DNA of 45,877 nucleotides from Chloroflexota bacterium (lineage in GTDB: Bacteria > Chloroflexota > Anaerolineae > Anaerolineales > UBA4823), in contig CP070764.1 of NCBI GenBank assembly GCA_020349245.1, forward strand, positions 1,648,016 to 1,693,892, in the 5' to 3' direction. Numbering within the stretch: the stretch's first letter is position 1; every line of letters starts with the position of its first letter. The notes below the pieces were generated by a model. That model ran no database searches, was not told where the DNA came from, and saw only the letters and a program-made list of their open reading frames with translations. Position numbers and translations under genes: made by a program. Below are positions 31,207 to 39,755 of the stretch, in pieces.

Positions 31207-33405
31207 ATGAAGAAACCTTTCTGGCTCATTATCGCCATCTTTGCCCTGCTCCTGGTGGGCTGCAATGGGGGTTCAATCCAAACAACCCCCACCGTACAGG
31301 TTACCCCGACACTTTCTCAACCTGGAGTCAATACCACTCAAGCACCAGACATCCAGGAGGCTGTCCGCGCCTACCTGGAAGCCTGGAAAAAAGAGGAGTA
31401 TGCCAAAATGTACGGCATGCTGACCGCTATCAGCCAGGATGCGATCTCCGCTGAGCAGTTCGAGCAAGAATACCAGGAGGTAGCGGGAGAAGTCGCCTTG
31501 AGCGAACTGGAAACACAAATATTATCCACGCTGACTCAGACCAAGTCTGCCCAGGCTTCTTACCTGGTTACCATGCATAGCGCCCTGGTTGGGGATATCC
31601 AGCGGGACACGATAATGAACCTCAGCCTGGAAAATGGCGAGTGGCGAATCCAGTGGGATGATGGTTTGATCTTGCCCGAGCTGAGCGGCGGCAACGCCCT
31701 GCGCATGGATTATCTAATTCCCTCCCGGGCAAATATTTATGATCAAGACGGCCAGGCCCTGGTGGCCCAGGCGGACGCCACCGCCTTGGGCCTGTTCCCA
31801 GACCAGATCGATCCTGACCAGGAAAACACCCTGCTCAGCGAGCTGTATCGCCTAACTGGAATTTATCCGGACACAATCGCGGCCATGTATGAAGATTTCC
31901 CGGAAGGAGCCGATTGGTATTTACCTTTGATGGCGGTCTCTGCCGATGCGGTCAGCCAGCGGGAGAGCGTGCTCTCCGGCCTTTCTGGATTGGTGATGCG
32001 ACCGTTCCGTTCCCGCTACTATTTTGAGGGCGGAATCGCGCCCCATGTCGTCGGTTATGTGAGTGCCATCCCGGCGGAAGAGGTTGAGGAATACCGCCGT
32101 TTGGGATACCGGCAGGACGAGAGAGTCGGTCGCGCCGGGTTGGAAAAATGGGGCGAGGAGGATCTCTCCGGCGTGCGGGGAGGTGACCTTTACGTTGTTG
32201 ATCCGGATGGTTTAACGGTGACCAAATTAGCCGAATCCTCACCGCAGGCTTCCAAAGCAATCTACACGACACTGGATAAGGACCTGCAGCTGGGCGTCCA
32301 GCGCGCCATAGACGGCTTCCGGGGTGCCGCCGTGGTGATGGAGCTGGATACAGGGCGGGTGTTGGCCATGGCATCCTCACCAGGTTTCGATCCGAACCTG
32401 TTCGAGCCCTCAAACCTCAACAGCAGCTATGCCCTGGGCGATCTTTTTGACCCTGATGAAACACCCCTGCTGAACCGGGCTACCCAGGGCCAATATCCTC
32501 TCGGTTCAGTATTCAAGATTATCACCATGGCCGCTGCACTGGAAAGCGGCCTGTATACCCCGGAAACCATTTACAACTGCGGGCATACATTTACCGAACT
32601 TGTTGGAGTCACCCTATACGATTGGACCTACGAAAAAGAATTGCCTGCCAGCGGTGAGCTGACCCTGTCGGAAGGTTTAATGCGCTCCTGCAACCCGTAT
32701 TTCTATCACATCGGAAACGATCTATACCAGCAAGGTCTCCCGGAGGCAATCCCGGATATGGCCCGCGGATTTGGCCTGGGTTCTGCCACGGGCATTGAAC
32801 AGGTGGCAGAAGAGGAGGGCCAGGTCCCCGAGCTGCTCAGCCCCTTGGATGCGACCAACGTTTCTACCGGCCAGGGGGCACTGCAGGTAACTCCCCTGCA
32901 GGTGGCAAATTTCATCGCCGCCATCGGCAACGGGGGCACGCTATACCGCCCCAGGGTAGTTGAGAGCATCCAGCCACCCGATGGAGAACCAGTTTATTCT
33001 TTCACCCCAGAAGTAATCGGTACCCTGCCGATCACCGAAGATACCTTGACTGCCATTCAGGAAGCCATGGTGAGCGTCATTGAGAACAGCCGCGGGACGG
33101 CCCACAGGGTGTTCGCCAACTTTCCTATCAATGTCGCCGGGAAAACGGGCACCGCCCAGGATCCCCCTCGCGATTCACATGCCTGGTTTGCAGCCTATAC
33201 CTATGCTGACCGCGAGGACCTGCCCGACGTTGCCGTGGTTGTCGTCCTTGAAAATTCAGGTGAGGGCTCTGAAGTCGCCGCTCCGGTGGTAAAAGGCATC
33301 CTGCAGCAGTATTTCACCGGGAAGCGGGACGCTTTTCCCTGGGAAGTCTTGCCCGGTGTATGGAAGACTCCCACACCAGAAGTAACCGAGACACCCTCTC
33401 CGTAA
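31207..33405 (+). CDS. Penicillin-binding transpeptidase, lipoprotein with MecA-N-like domain
   Basis: A 732-residue class B-type PBP that cross-links peptidoglycan outside the membrane. The three catalytic motifs are Ser434-Val-Phe-Lys437 (GSVFKI), Ser494-Cys-Asn496 (RSCNPYF) and Lys646-Thr-Gly648 (GKTGTA). Before them lie an NTF2-like/MecA-N domain (residues about 45-150) and a PBP dimerisation domain (about 160-340, with PSRANIYDQDGQ). The N-terminus MKKPFWLIIAIFALLLVGC is a lipoprotein signal with lipobox LVGC, so it is lipid-anchored rather than held by a normal helix. I choose ATG 31207 for this reason; a TTG at 31156 opens the frame earlier. A Pro/Thr-rich tail ends the protein. rsgA follows after 18 bases. 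Confidence 0.88.
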   Translation: MKKPFWLIIAIFALLLVGCNGGSIQTTPTVQVTPTLSQPGVNTTQAPDIQEAVRAYLEAWKKEEYAKMYGMLTAISQDAISAEQFEQEYQEVAGEVALSELETQILSTLTQTKSAQASYLVTMHSALVGDIQRDTIMNLSLENGEWRIQWDDGLILPELSGGNALRMDYLIPSRANIYDQDGQALVAQADATALGLFPDQIDPDQENTLLSELYRLTGIYPDTIAAMYEDFPEGADWYLPLMAVSADAVSQRESVLSGLSGLVMRPFRSRYYFEGGIAPHVVGYVSAIPAEEVEEYRRLGYRQDERVGRAGLEKWGEEDLSGVRGGDLYVVDPDGLTVTKLAESSPQASKAIYTTLDKDLQLGVQRAIDGFRGAAVVMELDTGRVLAMASSPGFDPNLFEPSNLNSSYALGDLFDPDETPLLNRATQGQYPLGSVFKIITMAAALESGLYTPETIYNCGHTFTELVGVTLYDWTYEKELPASGELTLSEGLMRSCNPYFYHIGNDLYQQGLPEAIPDMARGFGLGSATGIEQVAEEEGQVPELLSPLDATNVSTGQGALQVTPLQVANFIAAIGNGGTLYRPRVVESIQPPDGEPVYSFTPEVIGTLPITEDTLTAIQEAMVSVIENSRGTAHRVFANFPINVAGKTGTAQDPPRDSHAWFAAYTYADREDLPDVAVVVVLENSGEGSEVAAPVVKGILQQYFTGKRDAFPWEVLPGVWKTPTPEVTETPSP

Positions 33406-33423
33406 CCTCATAAGGAGGACTGA

Positions 33424-34341
33424 CTGTCCCCGGAACAAGAATTCATCCCTGGTTTGATCGTCCGTTCGCAATCTGGCTTTTTCAGCGTGCAAACTGACGG
33501 CGGGATCCTGGTCTGCCAATTGAGGGGTCGCCTGAAGCAGGGCAGCAAGGAAAGGGATCTGGCTGCCATCGGGGACAGAGTCCAGGTCAGTCCAATCGGA
33601 AATGGGCAGGGCTTGATCGAGTCCATTGAGCCGCGCCAGCGCATGATCTCCCGCCTGGCACCCACCCCACGCGGCGAATACGAACAAATCATCATTGCGA
33701 ATCCAGACCAGATCGTGCTGGTCTTTGCCTGCGCTGAACCCGATCCCCGGCTGCGCATGCTGGATCGTTTTCTGATCATTACTGAAGAGCAGTCCATCCC
33801 GGCCCTGATCATCGCCAACAAAACCGACCTGGTGACGCAGGAATATGCCCGGGACTTATTCGGCCATTACGTGGAGATCGGTTACAAAATCATCTACACT
33901 TCGGTTCCCAGACGGGAAGGGATTGACGAGCTGGGGGCAGAACTGGAGGGCAAGATCTCAGCAATGGCTGGTCCCTCCGGGGCAGGGAAATCGAGCCTGC
34001 TCAACGCTCTCCAGCCAGGCCTTGGGTTATCCATTCAAAAAGTCAGCCAGGCCACGGGAAAAGGGAAACACACCACCGTGGCGAGCGAGCTGTTTCCCCT
34101 GTCTGGGGGTGGATATGTTGCCGATACCCCGGGTTTAAAAGCCTTAGCTCTCTGGGATATCGAACCGGAAGAGCTGGATGGCTACTTCCCGGAAATCCGC
34201 CGGTTGGTGGCGAACTGCCAGTTCAGCGATTGCACACACGTCCACGAACCTGGCTGCGCGGTCCTGGAGGCGGTGGAAAAAGGCGAGATCAATGAGGGGA
34301 GATATGATTCTTATCTTCGCCTACGCTTCGGTGAAGCATGA
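33424..34341 (+). CDS. rsgA: Ribosome small-subunit biogenesis GTPase
   Basis: A 305-residue circularly permuted GTPase that matures the 30S subunit. An OB-fold (residues about 10-80) comes first, then G4 ANKTD (Asn132-Asp135), G1 GPSGAGKSS (183-191) and G3 DTPG (234-237), in the permuted order typical of the family. A zinc knuckle follows with Cys265, Cys270, His272 and Cys278. The start is notable: AAGGAGG at 33412-33418 is five bases from a CTG at 33424, which gives SPEQEFIPGLIVRSQSGFF, the right length for the OB-fold. The next start-like codon, TTG 33454, has no such site and would clip the first strand. It sits between the PBP gene and an ECF sigma gene. Confidence 0.88.
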   Translation: MSPEQEFIPGLIVRSQSGFFSVQTDGGILVCQLRGRLKQGSKERDLAAIGDRVQVSPIGNGQGLIESIEPRQRMISRLAPTPRGEYEQIIIANPDQIVLVFACAEPDPRLRMLDRFLIITEEQSIPALIIANKTDLVTQEYARDLFGHYVEIGYKIIYTSVPRREGIDELGAELEGKISAMAGPSGAGKSSLLNALQPGLGLSIQKVSQATGKGKHTTVASELFPLSGGGYVADTPGLKALALWDIEPEELDGYFPEIRRLVANCQFSDCTHVHEPGCAVLEAVEKGEINEGRYDSYLRLRFGEA

Positions 34342-34403
34342 ATCCTCGCTTAGAATAGGTTATAATCAATGCAGGGCTTCCCTATCCGGGAAAAGCCGCT
34401 GAG

Positions 34404-35051
34404 ATGCGATTGAACTTTTTACAGGATGAGAAAGTATATAGGATAAGAAAATCGGTCATGACCAACGCAGCAGCTAATCCTAGCGACCACGATTTAATCC
34501 TCGAGATTCAGGCTGGCAGTCTCGATGCCCTGGGCGTCATCTACGATCGACACCGGCGCCTGGTCTATCGCACTGCGTTGGCAATCAGCAACGATCCGGA
34601 GGCAGCTGCAGATTTGCTGCAGGATGTCTTCCTGCGCCTCTTCCGCTTCGCGAACCGGGTCGATCCTGAGCGACCGCTGGAGCCGTGGCTTTACCGGGTC
34701 ACCGCAAACCAGTCTTACACCTGGGTGAAGCGCCACCAGCGCTGGACCCAGCCGCTGGAAGAGATCGCCGAATGGCTGTCATCAGGGACGAAAAACTCGC
34801 CCCAGTACATCACTGAACAGGATGACGAATCGATGATGATCCAAAGGGCGATTGGCAAACTCTCCTTACCCCAGCGAGTGGTCGTTGTGATGTATTACAT
34901 CAACGACCTGTCCTTAAATGAGATCGCCGAGGTTCTTGATATCCCGGAGGGAACTGTAAAATCCAGATTGCACTACGGTCGCAACGCCTTGAAAACCTAT
35001 CTAGGATTAGATGGCAAAACAAGCCGAGAGATTCAGTACGAGTTTACTTAA
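34404..35051 (+). CDS. ECF RNA polymerase sigma factor
   Basis: A group 4 sigma factor of up to 215 residues. Region 2 includes AGSLDALGVIYDRHRRLVYRTAL, AADLLQDVFLRLFRFA and PWLYRVTANQSYTWVKRH (in pieces). Region 4 is LSLPQRVVVVMYYINDLSLNEIAEVLDIPEGTVKSRLHYGRNALK (in pieces). An in-frame ATG at 34458 would give a more normal 197-residue protein (MTNAAANPSDHD); neither start has a good Shine-Dalgarno site, so I give the longer frame. A TATAAT at 34361-34366, outside rsgA, may be its promoter. No anti-sigma gene with a ZAS motif follows; only the small ORF at 35056 does. Confidence 0.85.
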   Translation: MRLNFLQDEKVYRIRKSVMTNAAANPSDHDLILEIQAGSLDALGVIYDRHRRLVYRTALAISNDPEAAADLLQDVFLRLFRFANRVDPERPLEPWLYRVTANQSYTWVKRHQRWTQPLEEIAEWLSSGTKNSPQYITEQDDESMMIQRAIGKLSLPQRVVVVMYYINDLSLNEIAEVLDIPEGTVKSRLHYGRNALKTYLGLDGKTSREIQYEFT

Positions 35052-35055
35052 TAAA

Positions 35056-35283
35056 ATGAACCACATCGATTTAGAGTTAAAAGGATACTTAAAGCGTTGG
35101 GCAGATCAGCAGCCGCTACCTGCCGGGGGAAAGGCGCAGCTGATCAAAAACGCCGCCGCACATCTTGAAAGTGGTCGCAGAAAGACCACCCGTCCTGCCA
35201 GTCCGATCACCGCCGATATGATCTCCTGGGCCATGGTTTACTGCGTCGATCAGAAATTAACCACGGCCAGGATCGTCACCTGA
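35056..35283 (+). CDS. Small hypothetical protein coupled to the ECF sigma gene
   Basis: A 75-residue protein starting four bases after the sigma stop. It is basic and soluble, beginning MNHIDLELKGYLKRWADQQ, with a Lys/Arg-rich middle (AAAHLESGRRKTTRP) and a hydrophobic end (ADMISWAMVYCVDQKL). No transmembrane helix or zinc motif is visible. An alternative ATG at 35011, inside the sigma gene with AGGA upstream, would add 15 residues. Its position suggests it could modulate the sigma factor, but I do not recognise a family. It is followed by a strong terminator. Confidence 0.5.
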   Translation: MNHIDLELKGYLKRWADQQPLPAGGKAQLIKNAAAHLESGRRKTTRPASPITADMISWAMVYCVDQKLTTARIVT

Positions 35284-35286
35284 CAT

Positions 35287-35323
35287 AAAAACTTCTGGGA
35301 AGATCACTTTTCCAGAAGTTTTT
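35287..35323 (+). terminator. Strong bidirectional-type terminator
   Basis: AAAAACTTCTGG (35287-35298) and CCAGAAGTTTTT (35312-35323) form a perfect 12-bp stem with a 13-nt loop; A-run and T-run flank it, so it can work on either strand. It closes the maf/PBP/rsgA/sigma region. Confidence 0.88.
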
Positions 35324-35343
35324 CTATTTAATCAGCGTAGGTT

Positions 35344-35373
35344 AATCGTAGAGATTCCGTATAGCAATCGTAG
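35344..35373 (+). promoter_or_regulatory. Direct repeat upstream of the oligopeptide-transporter promoter
   Basis: AATCGTAG occurs at 35344-35351 and again at 35366-35373, 22 bases apart or about two helical turns, with the second copy six bases upstream of the -35. A further CGTAGG lies at 35335-35340. The arrangement suits an activator binding next to polymerase. Confidence 0.45.
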
Positions 35374-35378
35374 GTTTC

Positions 35379-35407
35379 TTGACGAATCCGGAGTCTTGTG
35401 CTATATT
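35379..35407 (+). promoter_or_regulatory. Sigma-70 promoter of the oligopeptide transporter operon
   Basis: TTGACG (35379-35384), 17 bases, then TATATT (35402-35407), with TGC before the -10 making it extended. Transcription should begin near 35414, leaving a leader of about 218 nt before the binding-protein start. Confidence 0.75.
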
Positions 35408-35528
35408 GAACCTGCTTAAAATCCACCGAGGACTGATTCTCTGAATAACTACTAATTTAATGGACTTATCCTATGATATCACATTTGGCAACCAGTTACT
35501 TGCTGACTGGCATAGTGTATTTAATCGG

Positions 35529-35593
35529 AAGGAGGTGAGGCCTGGAAGCAGATGGCATATACCCGCGCGCAACTGCGCAAAAATAATTATTAA
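35529..35593 (+). promoter_or_regulatory. Near-perfect SD with short leader ORF(s) before the peptide-binding protein
   Basis: AAGGAGGTGA (35529-35538) matches the anti-SD complement over ten bases. Two short frames could use it: CTG 35542 (14 codons to TAA at 35584-35586) with ideal spacing, and ATG 35552 (13 codons, MAYTRAQLRKNNY, TAA at 35591-35593) with long spacing. The true start of the next gene is 35632. A short regulatory peptide is possible. Confidence 0.35.
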
Positions 35594-35631
35594 CCCCCCA
35601 AATCCAAATCCATTAATTCATGGAGGAGCAA

Positions 35632-37686
35632 ATGTTTAATAGCAAGAAACTCGTTATTGCCTTCGGTGTCCTGCTGGTCGCCAGCATGGTCCTTGCGGCC
35701 TGTGCACCAGCGGCGACCGCACCCCCACCGGAAACTATCATTGAGACCGTGGTGGTGACCGAGATCGTCGAGGGCGAGCCGGTTGAAGTCGTGCAAGTCG
35801 TTACCCCAACCCCAGAACCGGAAGGCCCGCGCACCTTGGTCATCTGCCAGGGGCAGGAACCGGAGACCCTGTATGTATATGGTGGCTCCATGCTGGCAGC
35901 CTCCCATATTTATGAAGCGATTTCCGAGGGTTCCTGGGGCGCTTTTGACTCGAACTCCTTCGCTTACCAGCCGACGATCCTGGAGAAGATCCCCAGCCTG
36001 GCTGATGGCGATGCCGTGCTCAACACCGTCACCGTCACCGATGGCGACACTGTCGTCGACATGGATCAAACCCCAGTCACCCTGGATGCTGCTGCTGATC
36101 CCCCGATCATGGTCGTTCCTGCCGGTGGGACTGCTGCGGATGCCGTTCCCTACGAGGGCGGCGATTTCGAGATGGACCAGCTGGTGGTGACCTTCAAGCT
36201 GCTGCCAGGACTCATGTGGTCAGACGGAACCCCCCTGACTGCCGCCGATTCAGTTTACGCCTTCAACCTGATCGCTGATCCTGACACACCAACCACCAAA
36301 TACACAAACGAGCGCACCTTTGCCTATGAGGCCGCCGACGACGTGACCGCAGTCTGGACCGGCCTGCCCGGGTTCAAGGACGCCACCTACTACCTAAACT
36401 TCTTCGGTCCTGCCCCCGAGCATGTATGGGGTCAATACACCGCAGCTGAGCTGCTTGAAGCGGAAGAATCCTCCCGCTTACCCATCGGCTGGGGTCCCTA
36501 TGTGATCGATGAATGGGTTCAGGGTGATAATATCACCATGTCCAAGAACACGAATTATTTCCGCGCCGATGAGGGACTGCCCAAATTCGAGACCGTGGTT
36601 TACCGCTTCGTGGGCGAGAACTCCAACGCCAATATCGCTGCCGTTCTCTCCGGTGAATGCGACATCGTTGACCAGACCTCCGGCTTGGATGACCAGAGCG
36701 AACTTCTGCTCGAGCTGCAGTCTGCTGGTTCAATCAACCCGACCTTCGTCACCGGGACCGTCTGGGAGCATATCGACTTCGGCATCCAGCCGATCGATTA
36801 CGATGATGGCTACCAGCAGGGCGTCGATCGACCTGACTTCTTCAGCGACGCACGCACCCGCCAGGCCTTCGTCATGTGCATGGACCGCCAGGCACTGGTC
36901 GACACGATCTTGTTCGGCCAGTCGATCGTCATCGACACCTACCTGCCGCCCCAGCACCCGCTGTACAACGACAGCGTCACTTCATACCCCTTCGATCCTG
37001 AAGCGGGCAGTGCCATGCTCGAGGAGATTGGTTGGGTGGATGATGACGGCGATCCCGTCACCCCGCGGGTTGCCTCCGGTGTGGAAGGCGTTGCCGACGG
37101 AACACTACTCCAGGTTGCCTACGAAACCACCACCGCCACCCTGCGCCAGCAGGTCACGGCTGTCATCCAGCAATCACTCGGCCAGTGCGGTATCCAGGCT
37201 GATATCCAGCTATACGAGGCTGGCGAATGGTTTGCAGATGGTCCCGAAGGTAAGCTCTTCGGCCGTCGCTTCGACCTGGGTGAATTCGCCTGGTTGACCG
37301 GTGTCCAGCCGCCCTGTGATCTTTACCTCTCCACCCAGACCCCTGGTCCTCCCAATGAAGACTGGGTATCTGTCATGGACGGTGAGACCCGCAACTTCGG
37401 CGTCTCCGGTTGGGGCGGCCAGAACGATCCTGGCTTCGCTGACGCGGCATACGACTCCGCCTGCAACATGGCCCTTGGTTCGCTGCCCGGTCAACCCGAA
37501 TACGAACAGGGTCATAAGGACTCCCAAGGCATCTTTGCCGAGCAGCTGCCCGTGGCTCCGCTGTTCCTGCGCTTGAAGTTGGCTGCCACACGGGTTGATA
37601 TGTGCAATTTCATCATGGACCCGACCGCCAACAGTGAGTTCTGGAACATTGAAAACTTCGATTACGGAGACTGCGCTGGCGAATAG
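35632..37686 (+). CDS. Oligopeptide ABC transporter substrate-binding lipoprotein (SBP family 5)
   Basis: A 684-residue extracellular solute-binding protein of family 5 (DppA/OppA type), lipid-anchored through lipobox LAAC near residue 23. A Pro/Glu/Val-rich linker (residues about 25-65) follows. Core motifs include SHIYEAISEG, FKLLPGLMWSDGTPLTAADSVYAFNLI (in pieces), ARTRQAFVMCMDRQALVDTILFGQ and LPVAPLFLRLK. It is longer than the usual 530-600 residues, with an extra segment near residues 125-175 (LADGDAVLNTVTVTDGDTVV and after). ATG 35632 has GGAGG at 35622-35626; ATG 35620 precedes that site. A strong terminator follows, so the binding protein should be expressed above the permeases. Confidence 0.87.
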   Translation: MFNSKKLVIAFGVLLVASMVLAACAPAATAPPPETIIETVVVTEIVEGEPVEVVQVVTPTPEPEGPRTLVICQGQEPETLYVYGGSMLAASHIYEAISEGSWGAFDSNSFAYQPTILEKIPSLADGDAVLNTVTVTDGDTVVDMDQTPVTLDAAADPPIMVVPAGGTAADAVPYEGGDFEMDQLVVTFKLLPGLMWSDGTPLTAADSVYAFNLIADPDTPTTKYTNERTFAYEAADDVTAVWTGLPGFKDATYYLNFFGPAPEHVWGQYTAAELLEAEESSRLPIGWGPYVIDEWVQGDNITMSKNTNYFRADEGLPKFETVVYRFVGENSNANIAAVLSGECDIVDQTSGLDDQSELLLELQSAGSINPTFVTGTVWEHIDFGIQPIDYDDGYQQGVDRPDFFSDARTRQAFVMCMDRQALVDTILFGQSIVIDTYLPPQHPLYNDSVTSYPFDPEAGSAMLEEIGWVDDDGDPVTPRVASGVEGVADGTLLQVAYETTTATLRQQVTAVIQQSLGQCGIQADIQLYEAGEWFADGPEGKLFGRRFDLGEFAWLTGVQPPCDLYLSTQTPGPPNEDWVSVMDGETRNFGVSGWGGQNDPGFADAAYDSACNMALGSLPGQPEYEQGHKDSQGIFAEQLPVAPLFLRLKLAATRVDMCNFIMDPTANSEFWNIENFDYGDCAGE

Positions 37687-37716
37687 CCGCTTGTGCAGGT
37701 TCTGAACAGTAAGCAT

Positions 37717-37749
37717 AAAAGATGGCAGTCGCTTGACTGCCATCTTTTT
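37717..37749 (+). terminator. Strong hairpin terminator/attenuator after the peptide-binding protein
   Basis: AAAAGATGGCAGTC (37717-37730) pairs with GACTGCCATCTTTT (37735-37748) in a 14-bp stem with a GCTT tetraloop and a T-run. It separates the binding protein from its permeases and probably reduces read-through. Confidence 0.88.
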
Positions 37750-38192
37750 CATTGCCTACATGGGCAGGCCACTTTGAGGCAGAAAACGAAAACCGCGAAT
37801 TTTTGGCAGCTGGTTAAAGACAGGCTGGTAGTTGAGATTATTCAAAATGATGACCCGGTTAATTCTTCAATCGGAAACTTGGCCGGGAAAAAAGAAGAAG
37901 CCCGGGAGAACGGAAGCAATCGATAAAATTAACCCCGCTTTAGATCTTCTGTATTAACAACCTGCCCGTGGTATAATTGCCGACTTTGAGTGAAAATGAT
38001 CATCTTTACCGCTAGTAATTATTTCTTGGTACCAGCAAATTTTGAACCTTTCGACCCAATTTTGGGTACTATTGATGAGATGAACGCTGATCGCGTGCCT
38101 TCCAACCCATACCGGGTGGTTGATAACCGACAAACCCAGGTTCAGCGCCAAGCTCAGCTGATCAAACCCCAGCAAGAAGGAGTTGTTAAGAG
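37750..38192 (+). other. Intergenic region before the dipeptide permeases, with extended -10 promoter
   Basis: About 440 bases with no convincing gene; short frames at 37693-37926 and 37990-38196 lack Shine-Dalgarno sites, and the first runs across the terminator. TGG-TATAAT at 37969-37977 is a good extended -10 element that could start a separate permease transcript. ACCCAA-TT-TTGGGT (38054-38067) is a 6-bp inverted repeat in the resulting leader. Confidence 0.45.
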
Positions 38193-39722
38193 ATGACTGC
38201 CTATCTGATTCGCCGCGCCTTTCAAATGTCGATCGTTGTCCTGCTGGCCACCTTCGCCATCTATTTGCTGCTCAATATCGCCCCCGGTGGCCCGCTATCC
38301 GGCTTAAAGCTGGCCGCGGATGTAAAATCGCGGGTCAGCGATGCCGACATCGCCCGCCTGGAGGCCTACCTGGGCCTGGACAAACCCATGCTGCTCAGGT
38401 ATCTCACCTGGCTCGGCGGAGATGACTGGCTGGGGGCCAACTGGGTGTACGTGGGACTCTCCCAATACCCGGACCTGGATACCAACAAGGATGGCACGCC
38501 GCGCATTGAAACTGACCGCCAGACCGGTGTGAAATACTATACCTTTACCAAGCACCGCTTCTGGGCCGATCCCGGCGTGGCATATATCAACCCGGGCTAC
38601 CTGCTCTGGGTCTGGGGACAGGAGACCGCGCCCGGGGAGTTCCAGGCGGAGGCGATCCAGGTCAAACCTCCGTCAACTGCCAAAGCCCCGGAAGACATCG
38701 CCATCGCCGGATATGTCGACTCGCAAGACCGCTTTAACCTGGTGATCGAAGACCTCAATAATAAAGCCTACCTGATTACCACCGACGATAACACGGTCTG
38801 GAATTTCCCGCCCGGTGAGGGTAAGCCGCGCCCCGAGAATGGCCGCTGGGCGAATATCTCCTGGCTTACCGGTCCTAGCGGTCTTTTAGGCAGCTACGCA
38901 CATTTCCACGGCGGCACGCAGGGCATGGTCCGCATGGATTTCGGCTTCTCCTGGAAGCTGGCTCCCGGCCAGCCGGTTACGGAGCTGATCATGAGCCGCC
39001 TGGGGAACACGATCATCCTGATGTCCACCGCGGTGATTCTATCGCTGCTGATCGGCATCCCGGTTGGCATCTACTCCGCGGTGAACCAGTACAGCAAGCT
39101 GGATTATGTGGCTACCACGTTTGCCTTCTTCGGCTCGGCCATGCCGGTCTTCTGGTTTGGCCTGATGCTGATCCTGATCTTCACCTACCAGTTCAAGGAG
39201 TGGGGGCTGCCCTTCATGCCCTCCACGGGCGTATTTTCCGTGCGGGAAGCTCCCCCAGGCAGTTTCCTGGCTCTGATCAACGCTACACCGGGCAGCCTGG
39301 TGGACCGGGTGGTGCACATCATCCTGCCCGCCATGATGCTGAGCCTGCTCTACATGGCCGGCTGGAGCCGCTACTCGCGCTCCTCGATGCTGGAAGTCCT
39401 GCGCCAGGATTACGTACGCACTGCCCGCGCCAAGGGTCTCTTCGAGCGGGTGGTGATCATCAAGCATGCCCTGCGCAACGCCCTCATTCCGGTAATAACC
39501 ATCCTGGTTTTTGACCTGGCCGGCATTTTCAGCGGGGCGATCCTCACCGAGACCATCTTCAGCTACCCGGGTATGGGGCGCCTGTATTTCGATGCCCTGG
39601 GACAGAGCGATTGGCCAGTGGTCATGGCATATTTGTTCATCGCCGCCGTCCTGGTGGTCATCGCCACACTGGTCAGGGACATCGTCTATACGATCGTTGA
39701 CCCGCGCATCCGTTTCTCTTAA
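38193..39722 (+). CDS. Oligopeptide ABC transporter permease, DppB/OppB type, with large extracytoplasmic insertion
   Basis: A 509-residue permease, about 170 residues longer than a normal DppB. TM1 spans about residues 8-30 (SIVVLLATFAIYLLLNIAPG). Residues about 75-250 are an inserted soluble domain rich in beta structure and aromatic residues (YVGLSQYPDLDTNKDG, KYYTFTKHRFW, AIAGYVDSQDRFNLVIEDL) placed outside the membrane before TM2. The remaining five helices and the EAA loop (RTARAKGLFERVVIIKHALRNALIPV, in pieces) are normal. AAGGAG precedes ATG 38193. It works with the permease at 39756 and the ATPases at 41271 and 42346. The insertion may dock the oversized binding protein. Confidence 0.87.
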   Translation: MTAYLIRRAFQMSIVVLLATFAIYLLLNIAPGGPLSGLKLAADVKSRVSDADIARLEAYLGLDKPMLLRYLTWLGGDDWLGANWVYVGLSQYPDLDTNKDGTPRIETDRQTGVKYYTFTKHRFWADPGVAYINPGYLLWVWGQETAPGEFQAEAIQVKPPSTAKAPEDIAIAGYVDSQDRFNLVIEDLNNKAYLITTDDNTVWNFPPGEGKPRPENGRWANISWLTGPSGLLGSYAHFHGGTQGMVRMDFGFSWKLAPGQPVTELIMSRLGNTIILMSTAVILSLLIGIPVGIYSAVNQYSKLDYVATTFAFFGSAMPVFWFGLMLILIFTYQFKEWGLPFMPSTGVFSVREAPPGSFLALINATPGSLVDRVVHIILPAMMLSLLYMAGWSRYSRSSMLEVLRQDYVRTARAKGLFERVVIIKHALRNALIPVITILVFDLAGIFSGAILTETIFSYPGMGRLYFDALGQSDWPVVMAYLFIAAVLVVIATLVRDIVYTIVDPRIRFS

Positions 39723-39755
39723 GTAGGTATCCAATATTATTGAGGAGTTCAAAGA

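Noticed and set aside
37693..37926. 77-codon frame after the peptide-binding protein
   Set aside because: It crosses the strong terminator hairpin at 37717-37749 and has no Shine-Dalgarno site.
37990..38196. 68-codon frame upstream of the DppB-type permease
   Set aside because: No ribosome-binding site; it overlaps the real SD and start of the permease and is better explained as leader.
38304..39752. Long minus-strand frames opposite the DppB-type permease (up to 237 codons)
   Set aside because: His/Asp/Gln-rich composition without domain signals, typical of antisense frames in GC-rich coding DNA.
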